64,000 bases of DNA from Pullichristensenella sp002068815 (GTDB taxonomy: Bacteria; Bacillota; Clostridia; Christensenellales; Aristaeellaceae). Position numbers and translations under genes: made by a program. Under the pieces are notes generated by a model that was given only the letters and a program-made list of their open reading frames with translations, searched no databases and was not told the origin of the DNA. Shown here piece by piece: positions 1 to 8,272 of the stretch. How positions within the stretch are numbered: the stretch's first letter is position 1; every line of letters begins with the position of its first letter. The stretch is from positions 62,001-126,000 of the forward strand of contig JAXGXF010000003.1 of assembly GCA_040772885.1 (NCBI GenBank), written 5' to 3'.

Positions 1-588
<588 letters not shown>

Positions 589-620
589 TTTCGACCGCCC
601 TTTCCGAACTGTTCTGCGGA

Positions 621-660
621 AAAACAAAAACCGCCGGATCGCACGATTGCGAAGCGGCGG
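621..660 (-). terminator. Intrinsic terminator ahead of metN (attenuator)
   Basis: On the minus strand CCGCCG (660-655) pairs with CGGCGG (636-631). An inner CGCA/TGCG stem lies between them, and a T-rich tract (TTTTTGTTTT) follows at 630-621. It sits inside the leader, only about 30 nt before the metN start codon, so it should stop transcription unless an alternative fold prevents it. Confidence 0.75.
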
Positions 661-704
661 GTATCCACGGAAAAAATTTCAGCGAATGCCGACGGCAACA
701 CAAA

Positions 705-758
705 TCACGCGGAGACCGGGCCCGCGCACATGAACATTCGCATCGCACATCGATTCAC
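705..758 (-). CDS. Putative Met/Cys leader peptide of metN
   Basis: A 17-codon reading frame begins with GTG at 758, 7 nt after a strong GGAGGAGGG ribosome binding site, and ends with TGA at 705-707. The peptide reads MNRCAMRMFMCAGPVSA: three internal Met and two Cys in 17 residues. An in-frame ATG at 776 would give 23 residues but has a poorer binding site. The arrangement is promoter, Met/Cys peptide, terminator, then a methionine importer, which is that of ribosome-mediated attenuation. ATG-CGA-ATG inside the peptide is perfectly complementary over 7 nt (GCGAATG with CATTCGC) to the spacer before the terminator, which offers an alternative pairing. The function is inference. Confidence 0.5.
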   Translation of the reverse strand: MNRCAMRMFMCAGPVSA

Positions 759-803
759 GCGCAAACCCTCCTCCATGCTTGATATGCCGTCCTTGTTTGC
801 ATC

Positions 804-832
804 ATTATATCGTCAATCGCGCGCATTGTCAA
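804..832 (-). promoter_or_regulatory. Promoter of the metN leader
   Basis: TTGACA (832-827) and TATAAT (809-804) are separated by exactly 17 bp on the minus strand, a full consensus vegetative promoter. The predicted start near 797 leaves a leader of about 210 nt before metN. Confidence 0.85.
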
Positions 833-903
833 CTGCCCCGCGGAAAAAATCCGGGAACTTAAAAACCTATGGGATTAATGGAATTTACGCCGCGGCCGGC
901 GAG

Positions 904-1467
904 CTATCGGACGAATAGGATCTTCTCCCGGTCCGGGACATGCGGCGGCTTCGCCGCGTTCGCGTACCCCAGCAGCACCGAGCAGCCGAACCTGTAGCCC
1001 TCCGGGAACCCCAGCCGCCCGCTGAATTCCTCGGCGCGCAGGCCGCTCGCGAACGCCATGCCGGTGAATCCGCACATCGTGCTGGCGATGCCGAGCGACG
1101 CCGCGGCCAGCGCGATGTTCTGGCAGAGTATGCCGCAGTCGATCAGCGCCGGGCCGTATTGCGCCGGATCGATCGGCACGACGATCATGCAGGGCGCACC
1201 GTAGAACAGCCTGCCGCCGCGCTCCATGATCCTCCTGTAGCCGGACGGATCCTCCATCCCCGCGAGAAACGCAAGCCCCTCGGCCTCCATCTCCCGCATC
1301 AGTTCCCTGTCCTTTACGACGATCACCCGCCACGCCTGCCGGTTCATGCCGCTCGGGGCCTGTATCGCCGCCTCGGCGATCGCCCAAAGGAGTTCATCGG
1401 GCGGCATCTCGCTCTTGTAGTCGCGGCAGGTGTACCGCTCCGCGATGACCTTCAGCGTCTCGTTCAT
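904..1467 (-). CDS. Nitroreductase family protein
   Basis: This is a 187-residue FMN-dependent nitroreductase-fold protein. The N-terminus ERYTCRDYKSEMPP carries the family's R-x-[ST/C]-x-R-x-[YF] FMN-phosphate segment. AIQAPSGMNRQAWRVIVV is the usual 'APS..N.QpW.f' motif, and the C-terminal part (YRFGCSVLLGYA) matches the end of the fold. Substrates of such flavin oxidoreductases vary (quinones, nitro compounds, dehalogenation), so no specific role is assigned. The start is ATG at 1467: GGGAGG lies 6 nt upstream, whereas the nearby ATG at 1473 abuts it. The leader holds a strong GC-rich hairpin (about 1515-1543). It lies downstream of tRNA-Arg on the same strand but behind that gene's terminator. 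Confidence 0.85.
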   Translation of the reverse strand: MNETLKVIAERYTCRDYKSEMPPDELLWAIAEAAIQAPSGMNRQAWRVIVVKDRELMREMEAEGLAFLAGMEDPSGYRRIMERGGRLFYGAPCMIVVPIDPAQYGPALIDCGILCQNIALAAASLGIASTMCGFTGMAFASGLRAEEFSGRLGFPEGYRFGCSVLLGYANAAKPPHVPDREKILFVR

Positions 1468-1565
1468 TTCCATCCTCCCGTTCGAGTGTCCCCTGCGCAA
1501 ATCGCGCCCAGCGCCGCGCGGGAAAATTCCCCGCCCGCGCGGTACAATCATACCACGCTTTTCCA

Positions 1566-1605
1566 TAAAAAGAAAGGCATGGCGATCCTATCGGAAAGCC
1601 ATACC
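1566..1605 (-). terminator. Terminator after tRNA-Arg
   Basis: On the minus strand GGTATGGC pairs with GCCATGCC (one G-U pair) around a 14-nt loop, followed by TTTCTTTTT. It directly follows the tRNA. Confidence 0.75.
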
Positions 1606-1613
1606 TGCTCTGG

Positions 1614-1687
1614 CGTCCCCGGCGAGATTCGAACTCACGGCCTTTCGCTTAGGAGGCGAACGCTCTATCCTGCTGAGCTACGGGGAC
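1614..1687 (-). tRNA. tRNA-Arg (anticodon CCU)
   Basis: The 74-nt cloverleaf has acceptor strands GTCCCCG/CGGGGAC and discriminator G. The anticodon stem TTCGC/GCGAA encloses loop CTCCTAA, giving anticodon CCU for Arg AGG codons. The T-arm GTGAG-TTCGAAT-CTCGC contains one G-U pair. The 3' CCA is not encoded and must be added after transcription. Confidence 0.95.
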
Positions 1688-1703
1688 ATATGGAGCAAAA
1701 GCT

Positions 1704-1732
1704 ATTATACGGATTTTGGGCGCGCTTGTCAA
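1704..1732 (-). promoter_or_regulatory. Promoter of tRNA-Arg
   Basis: TTGACA (1732-1727) and TATAAT (1709-1704) with a 17-bp spacer on the minus strand, about 17 bp before the mature tRNA. Confidence 0.85.
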
Positions 1733-1950
1733 GCATGCCGCCGGCTTTTTCAAAAACTCGCGAAAATGCTTCGCGGGCGGGTTGCGGCGGTCTTCATGTA
1801 ATTGTCCTGTAATCTTTCGGAAACTTAACCGTATCTTTCGATACTTTCGGTCCTATGCAGGCCTTTCCGGGCCGCTTTCGACTTTTCTCCGGACAAAATT
1901 GCGCTATAATGGTTATACATGGAAAATGACGATGGACGGGGGCGTTCGCG

Positions 1951-3084
1951 ATGGTTGAGCGGCGACGGGTGTGGCTCCGGCTTGTTCCGATGGCTCTGCT
2001 ATTGCTGGCGGCGCTCATCCTTGCCGTCCACTCCGCCGCGCAGGCGGGCGCGTCCGACGCCGCGGGAATCCGCGCCGCCGCGGCGGCCGTGGCCGCGCTC
2101 GCGCTCGCGATGTGCGTCGCCCGCATGCGCCACGCGTTCCGGGGAGACGCCCTGGGGCTCACGTGGAGCGAGGAGCGATACCGCATGCTTGCCGAGGCGT
2201 CCGACGAGGTGTTCTTCGAGTTCAGCCTGCGCGACGGCTCTCTCACGGTCAGCAACAACTTCGCGCGCGTCTACGGCCGGGCGCCGGCGCGCTCGTTCGG
2301 GGAGTTTCTCAAGATGCTGCACCCGGAGGACCGAGAGCGGTACGAGCCCCGGTGGCGCGCGCTCGCGTCGGGGGCGGACTGCGCGCACATGGTGGCCGAC
2401 ATCCGGCTTTTGTCAAGCGAGGGCGACCCGCCGCGCTACACGTGGTGCCGCATGCGGATGCGCGCGCTCGAGGACGGCCGCGGCCGGCGGCGCGCGGTCA
2501 TCGGAAAGCTCGCCGACATCTCGCAGGAGCGGCTCAACTGCGAGCGGCTCGAGCGCAAGGCGCGCACCGACCAGCTGACCGGCCTTCTGAACCGCGCGGG
2601 GCTCGAGGAGGCCATCCGCAGGCGGCTCGCGGACCGCAGGCGCAGCCCCTGCGCGATCGCGATACTCGACGTCGACGCCTTCAAGGAGATAAACGACCAT
2701 TACGGCCACGACGCCGGCGACCGCGTGCTGCGCGCGCTCTCGAATCTCCTGAGCGCCCAGTTCCGGGAGACCGACTTCGTCGGGCGGTTCGGCGGCGACG
2801 AGTTCATGGCGCTGATCGACGGCGCAGACAGCCGGGAAAAGCTCGAACAGGCGCTTCAAAGGCTGCGCGCGGAGATCGAGGGGCTCTGTGTGCCCGGCGT
2901 CCGCGGGAAGCTCAGCGCGAGCATCGGCGCGGCGCTCTATCCGTCCGCCGGCGACAGCTTCGAGGCGCTCTACAAGTGCGCCGACGTCGCGCTCTACGAG
3001 GCCAAGCGGAGCGGGCGCAGCGGCTTTAAGCTCTATGGAAGGCGCGCGCAGAGCGCGGTGAAAACCACGAACATTTCCGCATAA
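1951..3084 (+). CDS. Membrane PAS-GGDEF diguanylate cyclase
   Basis: This is a 377-residue protein with two N-terminal membrane segments (about 11-30 and 42-58), a PAS-like sensor (about 75-195) and a GGDEF domain (about 205-365). The catalytic motif is intact: GGDEF at 281-285, preceded exactly five residues earlier by an RETD inhibitory site (272-275), so feedback control by c-di-GMP is likely. Such enzymes make c-di-GMP from two GTP at the inner face of the membrane. It is monocistronic, with a TATAAT at 1905-1910 upstream (poor -35). No phosphodiesterase or c-di-GMP riboswitch is evident nearby, so the signalling target is unknown. Confidence 0.9.
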   Translation: MVERRRVWLRLVPMALLLLAALILAVHSAAQAGASDAAGIRAAAAAVAALALAMCVARMRHAFRGDALGLTWSEERYRMLAEASDEVFFEFSLRDGSLTVSNNFARVYGRAPARSFGEFLKMLHPEDRERYEPRWRALASGADCAHMVADIRLLSSEGDPPRYTWCRMRMRALEDGRGRRRAVIGKLADISQERLNCERLERKARTDQLTGLLNRAGLEEAIRRRLADRRRSPCAIAILDVDAFKEINDHYGHDAGDRVLRALSNLLSAQFRETDFVGRFGGDEFMALIDGADSREKLEQALQRLRAEIEGLCVPGVRGKLSASIGAALYPSAGDSFEALYKCADVALYEAKRSGRSGFKLYGRRAQSAVKTTNISA

Positions 3085-3141
3085 TATCCCTTCTAAAGTC
3101 CGTCTTCTTCAGAACTTTACCGGCAAATTCCCGGATTTCTG

Positions 3142-3170
3142 TTGACGTATCCGCAGGGAAAGTATACAAT
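3142..3170 (+). promoter_or_regulatory. Promoter of the BMP-family gene
   Basis: TTGACG (3142-3147) and TACAAT (3165-3170), 17 bp apart; predicted leader about 55 nt. Confidence 0.8.
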
Positions 3171-3232
3171 AAACCTGTATTTGGCGGTAATGTTCGCCTT
3201 TCCCATCACAACGGACATGGAGGGAAATCCTG

Positions 3233-4318
3233 ATGAAGAAGTTGTTTATCCTGGTTCTGTCCCTGGCGCTTCTCTTCTCCTTCGCCGGCAGCGCGTTTGC
3301 CCGCGAGGCGGTCCCGGCCGACGAGATCAAGGTCGGTTTCGTTTACATCGGCGATCCCAGCGACAAGGGATACACGCTCGCGCACCACCAGGGCACGCTG
3401 GCCATGCAGGAGGCGCTCGGCCTGCGCGACGACCAGATTCTCGTCAAGACCTTCGTCACCGAGGACAGCGCCTGCGAAGACGCGATCCTGGAGCTGATCA
3501 ACCAGGGCTGCGACATGATCTTCGGCAACAGCTACGGCTTCGGAACCTACATGGCCGAGATCGCCGAGGAGTACCCGGAGATCGTGTTCCTGCACTGCTC
3601 CGGCGCGCTCAGCAACGACGTGAACTTCGCCAACTACTTCGGCAAGATCTGGGAAGCGCGCTACCTGGCCGGCATCGCCGCGGGGCTGCGCACCGAGAAC
3701 AACCACCTGGGCTACGTCGCCGCGATGCAGATTCCGGAGTGCATCTACTCGATGGACGCCTACTTCCTGGGCGCGAAGAGCGTGAACCCGGACGTCACGA
3801 TGGACGTGCAGTTCACGAACACCTGGTATGACCCGACCGTCGAGAGCCAGGCCGCGAAGTCACTGATCGACAAGGGCTGCGACGTGATCGCGCAGCATCA
3901 GGATACGACGATGCCCGTCGCCGCCGCCGAGGAAGCCGGCGTGTGGGCGTGCGGCTACAACGTCGACATGGCCGAGGAGGGCCCGACCGCGCACCTGACC
4001 GCCCCCATCTGGCACTGGGGCCACTACGTGACCGAGCAGGTGCAGGCTGTCATCGACGGCACCTGGGAGCCCGTCAACCAGCTGGGCGGCATGGCCGAGG
4101 ACTGGGTTGACATCGCGCCGCTGACCGCGAACTGCAAAGAGGGCACCGCCGAGGCCGTCGCCGCCGCGCGCGAGGGCATCGTCTCCGGCAGCCTTCAGAT
4201 CTTCTCCGGCGAAATCAAGGACAACGCGGGCAACGTCGTCGTCGCGGCCGGGCAGACCCTGACCGACGCCGAAATCCTCGGGATCGGCTGGTTCGTCGAG
4301 GGCATCAAGGTCAACTGA
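3233..4318 (+). CDS. BMP-family (PnrA-like) ABC substrate-binding protein
   Basis: This is a 361-residue exported binding protein of the basic membrane protein/PnrA family, which usually captures nucleosides for an ABC importer. A signal peptide (about 1-23) ends AGSAFA|RE, a signal-peptidase I type site. The mature protein begins KVGFVYIGDPSDKGYTLAHHQG, the typical family start, and contains GCDMIFGNSYGFG and NHLGYVAAMQIPE. Unusually for a Gram-positive binding protein, no Cys lipobox is present, so membrane anchoring is not explained. No permease or ATPase gene follows; the gene has its own promoter and a terminator. The start ATG has GGAGGG 8 nt upstream. The ligand is unknown. Confidence 0.88.
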   Translation: MKKLFILVLSLALLFSFAGSAFAREAVPADEIKVGFVYIGDPSDKGYTLAHHQGTLAMQEALGLRDDQILVKTFVTEDSACEDAILELINQGCDMIFGNSYGFGTYMAEIAEEYPEIVFLHCSGALSNDVNFANYFGKIWEARYLAGIAAGLRTENNHLGYVAAMQIPECIYSMDAYFLGAKSVNPDVTMDVQFTNTWYDPTVESQAAKSLIDKGCDVIAQHQDTTMPVAAAEEAGVWACGYNVDMAEEGPTAHLTAPIWHWGHYVTEQVQAVIDGTWEPVNQLGGMAEDWVDIAPLTANCKEGTAEAVAAAREGIVSGSLQIFSGEIKDNAGNVVVAAGQTLTDAEILGIGWFVEGIKVN

Positions 4319-4326
4319 CAAGGGTT

Positions 4327-4354
4327 TTTAGAGAGGGCAAATGCCCTCTCTAAA
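4327..4354 (+). other. Perfect 13-bp stem after the BMP gene
   Basis: TTTAGAGAGGGCA (4327-4339) is perfectly complementary to 4342-4354, with only AA between. No T-tract follows, so it resembles a 3'-end stabiliser or processing hairpin; a true terminator lies just downstream. Confidence 0.5.
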
Positions 4355-4365
4355 GATATAAACGG

Positions 4366-4398
4366 GGCGGCGCGTTCGAATGGGCGCGCCGTTTTGTT
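4366..4398 (+). terminator. Terminator of the BMP gene
   Basis: CGGCGCG (4368-4374) pairs with CGCGCCG (4385-4391), followed by TTTTGTT. Confidence 0.7.
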
Positions 4399-4519
4399 GC
4401 GCTTCGCGGGGGAGCGGAATTCGCGGCTTTCTTCGAAGGGGCCTGCCCCCGTACTTGCACTTTTTCGCGCGCTCTGGAATAAATAGCGTTAGAGCCGTCA
4501 AGAATCGCGACGGGGGTGA

Positions 4520-4683
4520 TGGGCGTGTACTGCTGTTTCTGCAACGCGGAGCTGGAGGGGGTTCTCCCGAGGTTTTTGGCGCTTTGTCCCGAGTGCGAGG
4601 CGCGGCTGCTGGACATATCGCCGCTCAGGCCGGAGTATCCGTGGTTCGTGGCGGCCGTGCGGCGCGCGTTATTCGGGGCATAA
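4520..4683 (+). pseudogene. Gin/CsfB-like small zinc protein gene with an apparent frameshift
   Basis: Two adjacent frames together spell a Gin-like protein of about 54 residues. The first, from ATG 4520 (preceded by GGGGGT), gives MGVYCCFCNAELEG. The second, from 4561 to TAA at 4681, gives VLPRFLALCPECEARLLDIS... and RPEYPWFVAAVRRAL. This reproduces the CxxC ... CxxCE ... Y..[FY]V layout and size of Gin (CsfB), the inhibitor of sigma-G/sigma-E in spore formers. The frames join at GGAGGGG (about 4555-4561), where one extra G would restore a single frame. The break could be a sequencing or assembly error in the G run, true decay, or programmed slippage. The protein is not produced by standard decoding as the sequence stands. 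Confidence 0.55.
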
Positions 4684-4687
4684 GAAA

Positions 4688-4715
4688 GCCGGGCTCTTTG
4701 CGCCCGGCCTTTTTG
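4688..4715. terminator. Terminator between gin-like gene and DHHW-like gene
   Basis: GCCGGGC (4688-4694) pairs with GCCCGGC (4702-4708) and is followed by CTTTTT on the plus strand; A residues on the other side give weaker minus-strand function. Confidence 0.7.
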
Positions 4716-4717
4716 CG

Positions 4718-5941
4718 TCATCCGACGAACTGGTAATTCTCGTCCCTCAACATCTGCTGGCTGTACGCGACGACGACGATGTCGGGCTCAAATTCCTCGA
4801 CGAGCTCGGGGAACGTCCTGTTCGAGCGGCGCATGTCGACCGCGTAGACGTCGCTCGCGGTGAGCGACAGGAACGCGCCGATCGGGGCGCTGTACGAGTC
4901 CTTCAAAAGCAATATGCGCGCGCGCGGGGCGGTGCGGTTTTCGATGTGCTCGTAGTTCTCGGTCAGGCCGTAGTCCATGTAGGCGTTGATGTTGTAGCCG
5001 CTCCGGCCGCGCTCGAGCTTGTCCCAGCGGACGATCGCCTCCCGGAACGAGCCCTCGCCGTTCAGCATCTGTCCGAGGTAGAACGTCTCGCGGCGCATCT
5101 CGGTCTCGTAGGCGGGCCAATAGACCACGATGTCGTCCGGGTCGATGAGCCCGGTGCCGACGCGCTGGCCGTACTTGCCCAGAAACAGCTTCTCATAGAC
5201 CTTGGTCTCGAAGCCCTCGGGGTCGATGCGGTTCGGGTCGATCGGGAGCCCGGTCTTCTCGGCGGCTTCGCGCGCGATCTCCCGCGCCATGACGATCGCC
5301 GCGAGCGTCGTCCAGTGCTGGTCGGTCTTCAAAAGCAGCTCGTCGTACGAATAGCCGGACGCGTTGAGCACCTCGCGGCTGTCGATCGTGTCGATGCCGC
5401 GCGCGCGCATCAGGGACACGGCCTCGTCCGCGAACTCCGTGCCGTAATCGAGCTTTTCATAGCCCTCGGGGAACATCCCCTCGTCGTAGACGACCGGGTG
5501 CTCGTAGACGAACAGGAACGGGAGGTTCGGGTCGAGCAGGTCCTTGAGGTCCGCGATTTCGGAGACCTTCGGGACCGCGGAGACCGGGCCCTGCAGGTCG
5601 TACAGATGGCCGGTGTTCAGCTTGACCATCTGCGAGCCGCCGGTGTTGATCATCTTCTTTCCGAGCGCGTACTGGAACGCGGAGTTGACGTACCCCAATT
5701 CCTCCGACTTCCAGAGCGCCCCGCCGAGCTTGCTCTCCAAGGAGCGCAGCCTGGCGTTGAACAGGTCCATGCCGTTCCAGTGCTCCGGAAGGTAGGCCCT
5801 CAAGTAGTCCATGCGCCGGACGGCGTCGTAGATTTCGTCCCACTTCGTAAGAAGCGTCATCACGCTCATCAGCGCGATTGCCGCGACGAACAATACCGCC
5901 AGTATCCGGTTGACCCTTCCCTGAAAGGATGCGCGCCTCAT
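4718..5941 (-). CDS. Membrane-anchored DHHW/AlgX-like SGNH protein
   Basis: This is a 407-residue protein with one N-terminal membrane helix (about 12-31) and a large extracytoplasmic domain. The motif KTDQHWTTLAA resembles the D-x-H-W signature of the DHHW and AlgX/AlgJ families. ILLLKDSYSAPIGAFLSLTASDVYAVDMR resembles their second block, with a nucleophile-type D-S-Y. Relatives help O-acetylate exported or wall polysaccharides. It is last in a leftward operon of polyol-phosphate polymer genes, its start overlapping the preceding stop by ATGA, so it probably modifies that polymer outside the membrane. Catalysis is inferred from the family; no MBOAT acyl-exporter gene is visible in the window. 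Confidence 0.7.
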   Translation of the reverse strand: MRRASFQGRVNRILAVLFVAAIALMSVMTLLTKWDEIYDAVRRMDYLRAYLPEHWNGMDLFNARLRSLESKLGGALWKSEELGYVNSAFQYALGKKMINTGGSQMVKLNTGHLYDLQGPVSAVPKVSEIADLKDLLDPNLPFLFVYEHPVVYDEGMFPEGYEKLDYGTEFADEAVSLMRARGIDTIDSREVLNASGYSYDELLLKTDQHWTTLAAIVMAREIAREAAEKTGLPIDPNRIDPEGFETKVYEKLFLGKYGQRVGTGLIDPDDIVVYWPAYETEMRRETFYLGQMLNGEGSFREAIVRWDKLERGRSGYNINAYMDYGLTENYEHIENRTAPRARILLLKDSYSAPIGAFLSLTASDVYAVDMRRSNRTFPELVEEFEPDIVVVAYSQQMLRDENYQFVG

Positions 5942-7071
5942 TGCCGGCCTCCCCCGTCGATCGCCCGGCGCAGCTGCGTCGAGCTCGTCCCCTCGGTATA
6001 CGGAAAATAGATGATCTTGACGCCGAGCGGCAGAAGCTCCCGCTCGTAGCGGTTGAACCGCTCGGTGCCCTTGTAGTCGCTGCCGACAAACAGCAGGTCG
6101 TAGCGAATCAAATCGTACATCTGGTCGTCCTCGTCGAGCGTCACGACGACCTCGTCGACGTATTTGCACGCGGCGATGAGCGCCATGCGCTCCTCGAGCG
6201 GTATATAGACCGGCTTGTTCTTGTGCCGCGAGGTCTCCGGGTGCACGCCGACGACGAGGTGGTCGCAGCACTGCTTCGCGCGCTTCAAAAGGTTCAAATG
6301 GCCGATGTGGAACAGATCGAACGTGCCGCTCAGGAAGCCGATTTTTCCGCGGTTTCCGCCGTCGACCCTGCCGGACGCGCGCTTGTGGGCGATGCTCTGC
6401 AGCGCGAACGCGTGCGGGTCGCTCCGGCAACGCTCGAGCACGCCTTTGTAGACCTCGTCGTAGAGCGGTATGAAGCGCGTCTCGCGCGCCCACATCCTTT
6501 TCAAAATCTCGTCCGCGAGCGGGCGCGTCTGATCGCGGTCCTCGGGCTTTCCCTCGAAGCCCGTGCCGCCGAAGTAGCCGGGGTAGACGCCGAGTATGCG
6601 GTTTTCGCTCCCGGCCTCCTCGAGCTCGGCGTTCAGCGCGTCGACGAGCTTTTCGACCGCGGCCTTCGCGGCGCCGTAGGCCGCCATCAGGGGCGACGGC
6701 AGCAGTCCCGCGATCGAGCCGAGCACCGCGCAGTAAAAATCCCGCGCTTCCCTGAGCCTCGGAAACGCTTTGTGCAGCGCGAGCGCGGCGCCCTCGGCGT
6801 TCAGCCGGAACGCGCGGGAGACCTCCGCGTCCGTCAGCGCGTCAAACGGCGCGACGCGGCCCGCGCCGGCGGTCACGATCAGCGCGTCGGCGCCTTCAAG
6901 CGCGTCCTCGAAGATCGACCAGTCGTCCGAGAGTATGTTGAACCGCACGAACCCGGGGCCCTCCGGCTCCGCCCGCCCGAGCACCGTCACCCGGTCGCCC
7001 TGTTCCATAAGCGCGTCCGCCATCGTCCGCCCGAGCCCGCCGGTTCCGCCCAAGATGACAACCTTTTTCAT
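5938..7071 (-). CDS. Fusion: short-chain reductase + TagD-type cytidylyltransferase
   Basis: This is a 377-residue fusion. Residues 1-175 are an SDR: the NAD(P) loop GGTGGLG (8-14) and catalytic Ser119, Tyr132 and Lys136 (YGAAK) are present. Residues 240-377 are an HxGH cytidylyltransferase of the glycerol-3-phosphate (TagD) type, with FLSGTFDLFHIGHLNLLKRA (HIGH at 255-258) and the C-terminal EGTSST. CDP-activated polyols such as CDP-glycerol or CDP-ribitol feed teichoic acid polymerases, and the reductase could make the polyol phosphate. Bcs1-type fusions join a reductase to an IspD-like enzyme; here the nucleotidyltransferase class and domain order differ. It overlaps both neighbours by 4 nt (ATGA), so it is translationally coupled to the transferases. 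Confidence 0.85.
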   Translation of the reverse strand: MKKVVILGGTGGLGRTMADALMEQGDRVTVLGRAEPEGPGFVRFNILSDDWSIFEDALEGADALIVTAGAGRVAPFDALTDAEVSRAFRLNAEGAALALHKAFPRLREARDFYCAVLGSIAGLLPSPLMAAYGAAKAAVEKLVDALNAELEEAGSENRILGVYPGYFGGTGFEGKPEDRDQTRPLADEILKRMWARETRFIPLYDEVYKGVLERCRSDPHAFALQSIAHKRASGRVDGGNRGKIGFLSGTFDLFHIGHLNLLKRAKQCCDHLVVGVHPETSRHKNKPVYIPLEERMALIAACKYVDEVVVTLDEDDQMYDLIRYDLLFVGSDYKGTERFNRYERELLPLGVKIIYFPYTEGTSSTQLRRAIDGGGRQ

Positions 7072-8228
7072 CGAATGCCCTCCGAGAGCCGGGCAGCGAT
7101 GTAGGAAGCGACTGCCCCGGCCGCGCGCCCCGTCTCCGAGGCGCCGTAAAATTTCAGGATTTCCGCGCAGTTTTCCCGCGCGCCGCCGAGCTTTTCAAAC
7201 AGCGCGTGCAGCTCGGCCTCCGTCCGCGCGACCCAATAGGGCGAGTCGTCGACGTCGAAGTACAGCCCCCGGTCGCGCGACACGTACGCCTCGCGGTCGG
7301 CCTGGTAGAGGATCACGGGCCTGCCGGTCAGCGCGAAGTCGCCCGCCGAGGACGAGTAGTCGGTGATCAGCATGTCCGCGGCCAGCAAAAGCTCCGCCAT
7401 CTCCGGGTAGCCGGTCGCGTCGATCGCGCCGGGGCAGTCGACGCCGCTGTTCATGTCGTGGCCGCGCGCGAGGCAGAGCCAGCGGCTTCCGGTGATCTCC
7501 GAGAGCCTTTCAAGCGCCGCCTCCATCGAAAACGGGCAGGGCTGCCTGCCGCCGCGCGTCGCATCGCGAAACGTCGGCGCGTACAGAAGCAGCCGATCGT
7601 TTTCTCCCGCCCCGAGCGCGCTGCGGACCCGCTCCCTGAGCCCCTCCGGCGGGTCGACGAGCAGGTCGTTTCGCGGAAGCCCGACCTTCAGGACCGGCCC
7701 CGCGTACCGGAACGCCGAGCGGTACTGCCTCTCGCCGTAGTCCGAGCCCGCGACCGCGAGGTCGATCTGCTCCCCGTCCGGGAACGGCTCGTCCGGGTAC
7801 GCGTCGAACAGCACCTTCTTGAACGCGCGGTCGCCGTGCCACGTCTGCACGTACACCTGGTTGCGGAACTTCAGCATGTAGTGCGCGCGGTTGAAGTTGT
7901 CGACGAGCACGCGCGCGGTCGAGACCATGTAGAGCGCCCGGAGCGTGTGCGCGCGCACGCATTTTATGTACGGCGGGGCGTTCTTCCCGCAGCCGTCGCG
8001 GAACTGCCAGACGATCTCCGCGTCCGGACAGAGCTTATGCAGCTCTTCCGAGATCGCGCGCGGGCTGTCGGAATAGCCCTTGCCCCGGAAGCTCGAGAAC
8101 AGCACGCGGTGTTTGCGGACGCCCGTCCCATGCGAAAGGCGCATGAACGCGCGCCCGAGCACCCTTCGCGCGAACAGCGCGCCGCGCCGGACCGCGGGGT
8201 TCCGCTCCGCCCATCGCCTGACGTCCAT
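7068..8228 (-). CDS. CDP-glycerol glycerophosphotransferase family protein (copy 2)
   Basis: A 386-residue TagB/TagF-family polymerase or primase domain. Visible family blocks are VYVQTWHGDRAFKK, GSDYGERQYRSAFRY, GLPRNDLLV, LLYAPTFRD and DMLITDYSSSAGDFALTGRP, including the conserved His and the T-D-Y-S-S nucleotide-site segment. It should transfer polyol phosphate from a CDP-polyol onto a lipid-linked acceptor at the membrane's inner face. The start is ATG 8228, because GGAGG sits 6 nt upstream; a TTG extension to 8276 lacks such a site. It is closely related to the upstream copy, suggesting a primase/polymerase pair or two linkage specificities. The sequence cannot tell whether it uses glycerol or another polyol. 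Confidence 0.85.
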   Translation of the reverse strand: MDVRRWAERNPAVRRGALFARRVLGRAFMRLSHGTGVRKHRVLFSSFRGKGYSDSPRAISEELHKLCPDAEIVWQFRDGCGKNAPPYIKCVRAHTLRALYMVSTARVLVDNFNRAHYMLKFRNQVYVQTWHGDRAFKKVLFDAYPDEPFPDGEQIDLAVAGSDYGERQYRSAFRYAGPVLKVGLPRNDLLVDPPEGLRERVRSALGAGENDRLLLYAPTFRDATRGGRQPCPFSMEAALERLSEITGSRWLCLARGHDMNSGVDCPGAIDATGYPEMAELLLAADMLITDYSSSAGDFALTGRPVILYQADREAYVSRDRGLYFDVDDSPYWVARTEAELHALFEKLGGARENCAEILKFYGASETGRAAGAVASYIAARLSEGIR

Positions 8229-8272
8229 CGCCCGCCTCCAGACCAACAGTATAGCAGACCCCGGCCGCGAGG

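Noticed and set aside
589..800. S-box or SAM riboswitch controlling metN
   Set aside because: The conserved S-box core (GAGGTGGAGGGA, GATGAAACCCGG) is not found; the leader is better explained by a short Met/Cys frame and a terminator.
4380..4736. 118-codon plus-strand frame covering the gin-like gene
   Set aside because: It is in the third frame, matches neither conserved half and crosses the terminator; the CxxC pattern belongs to the other two frames.
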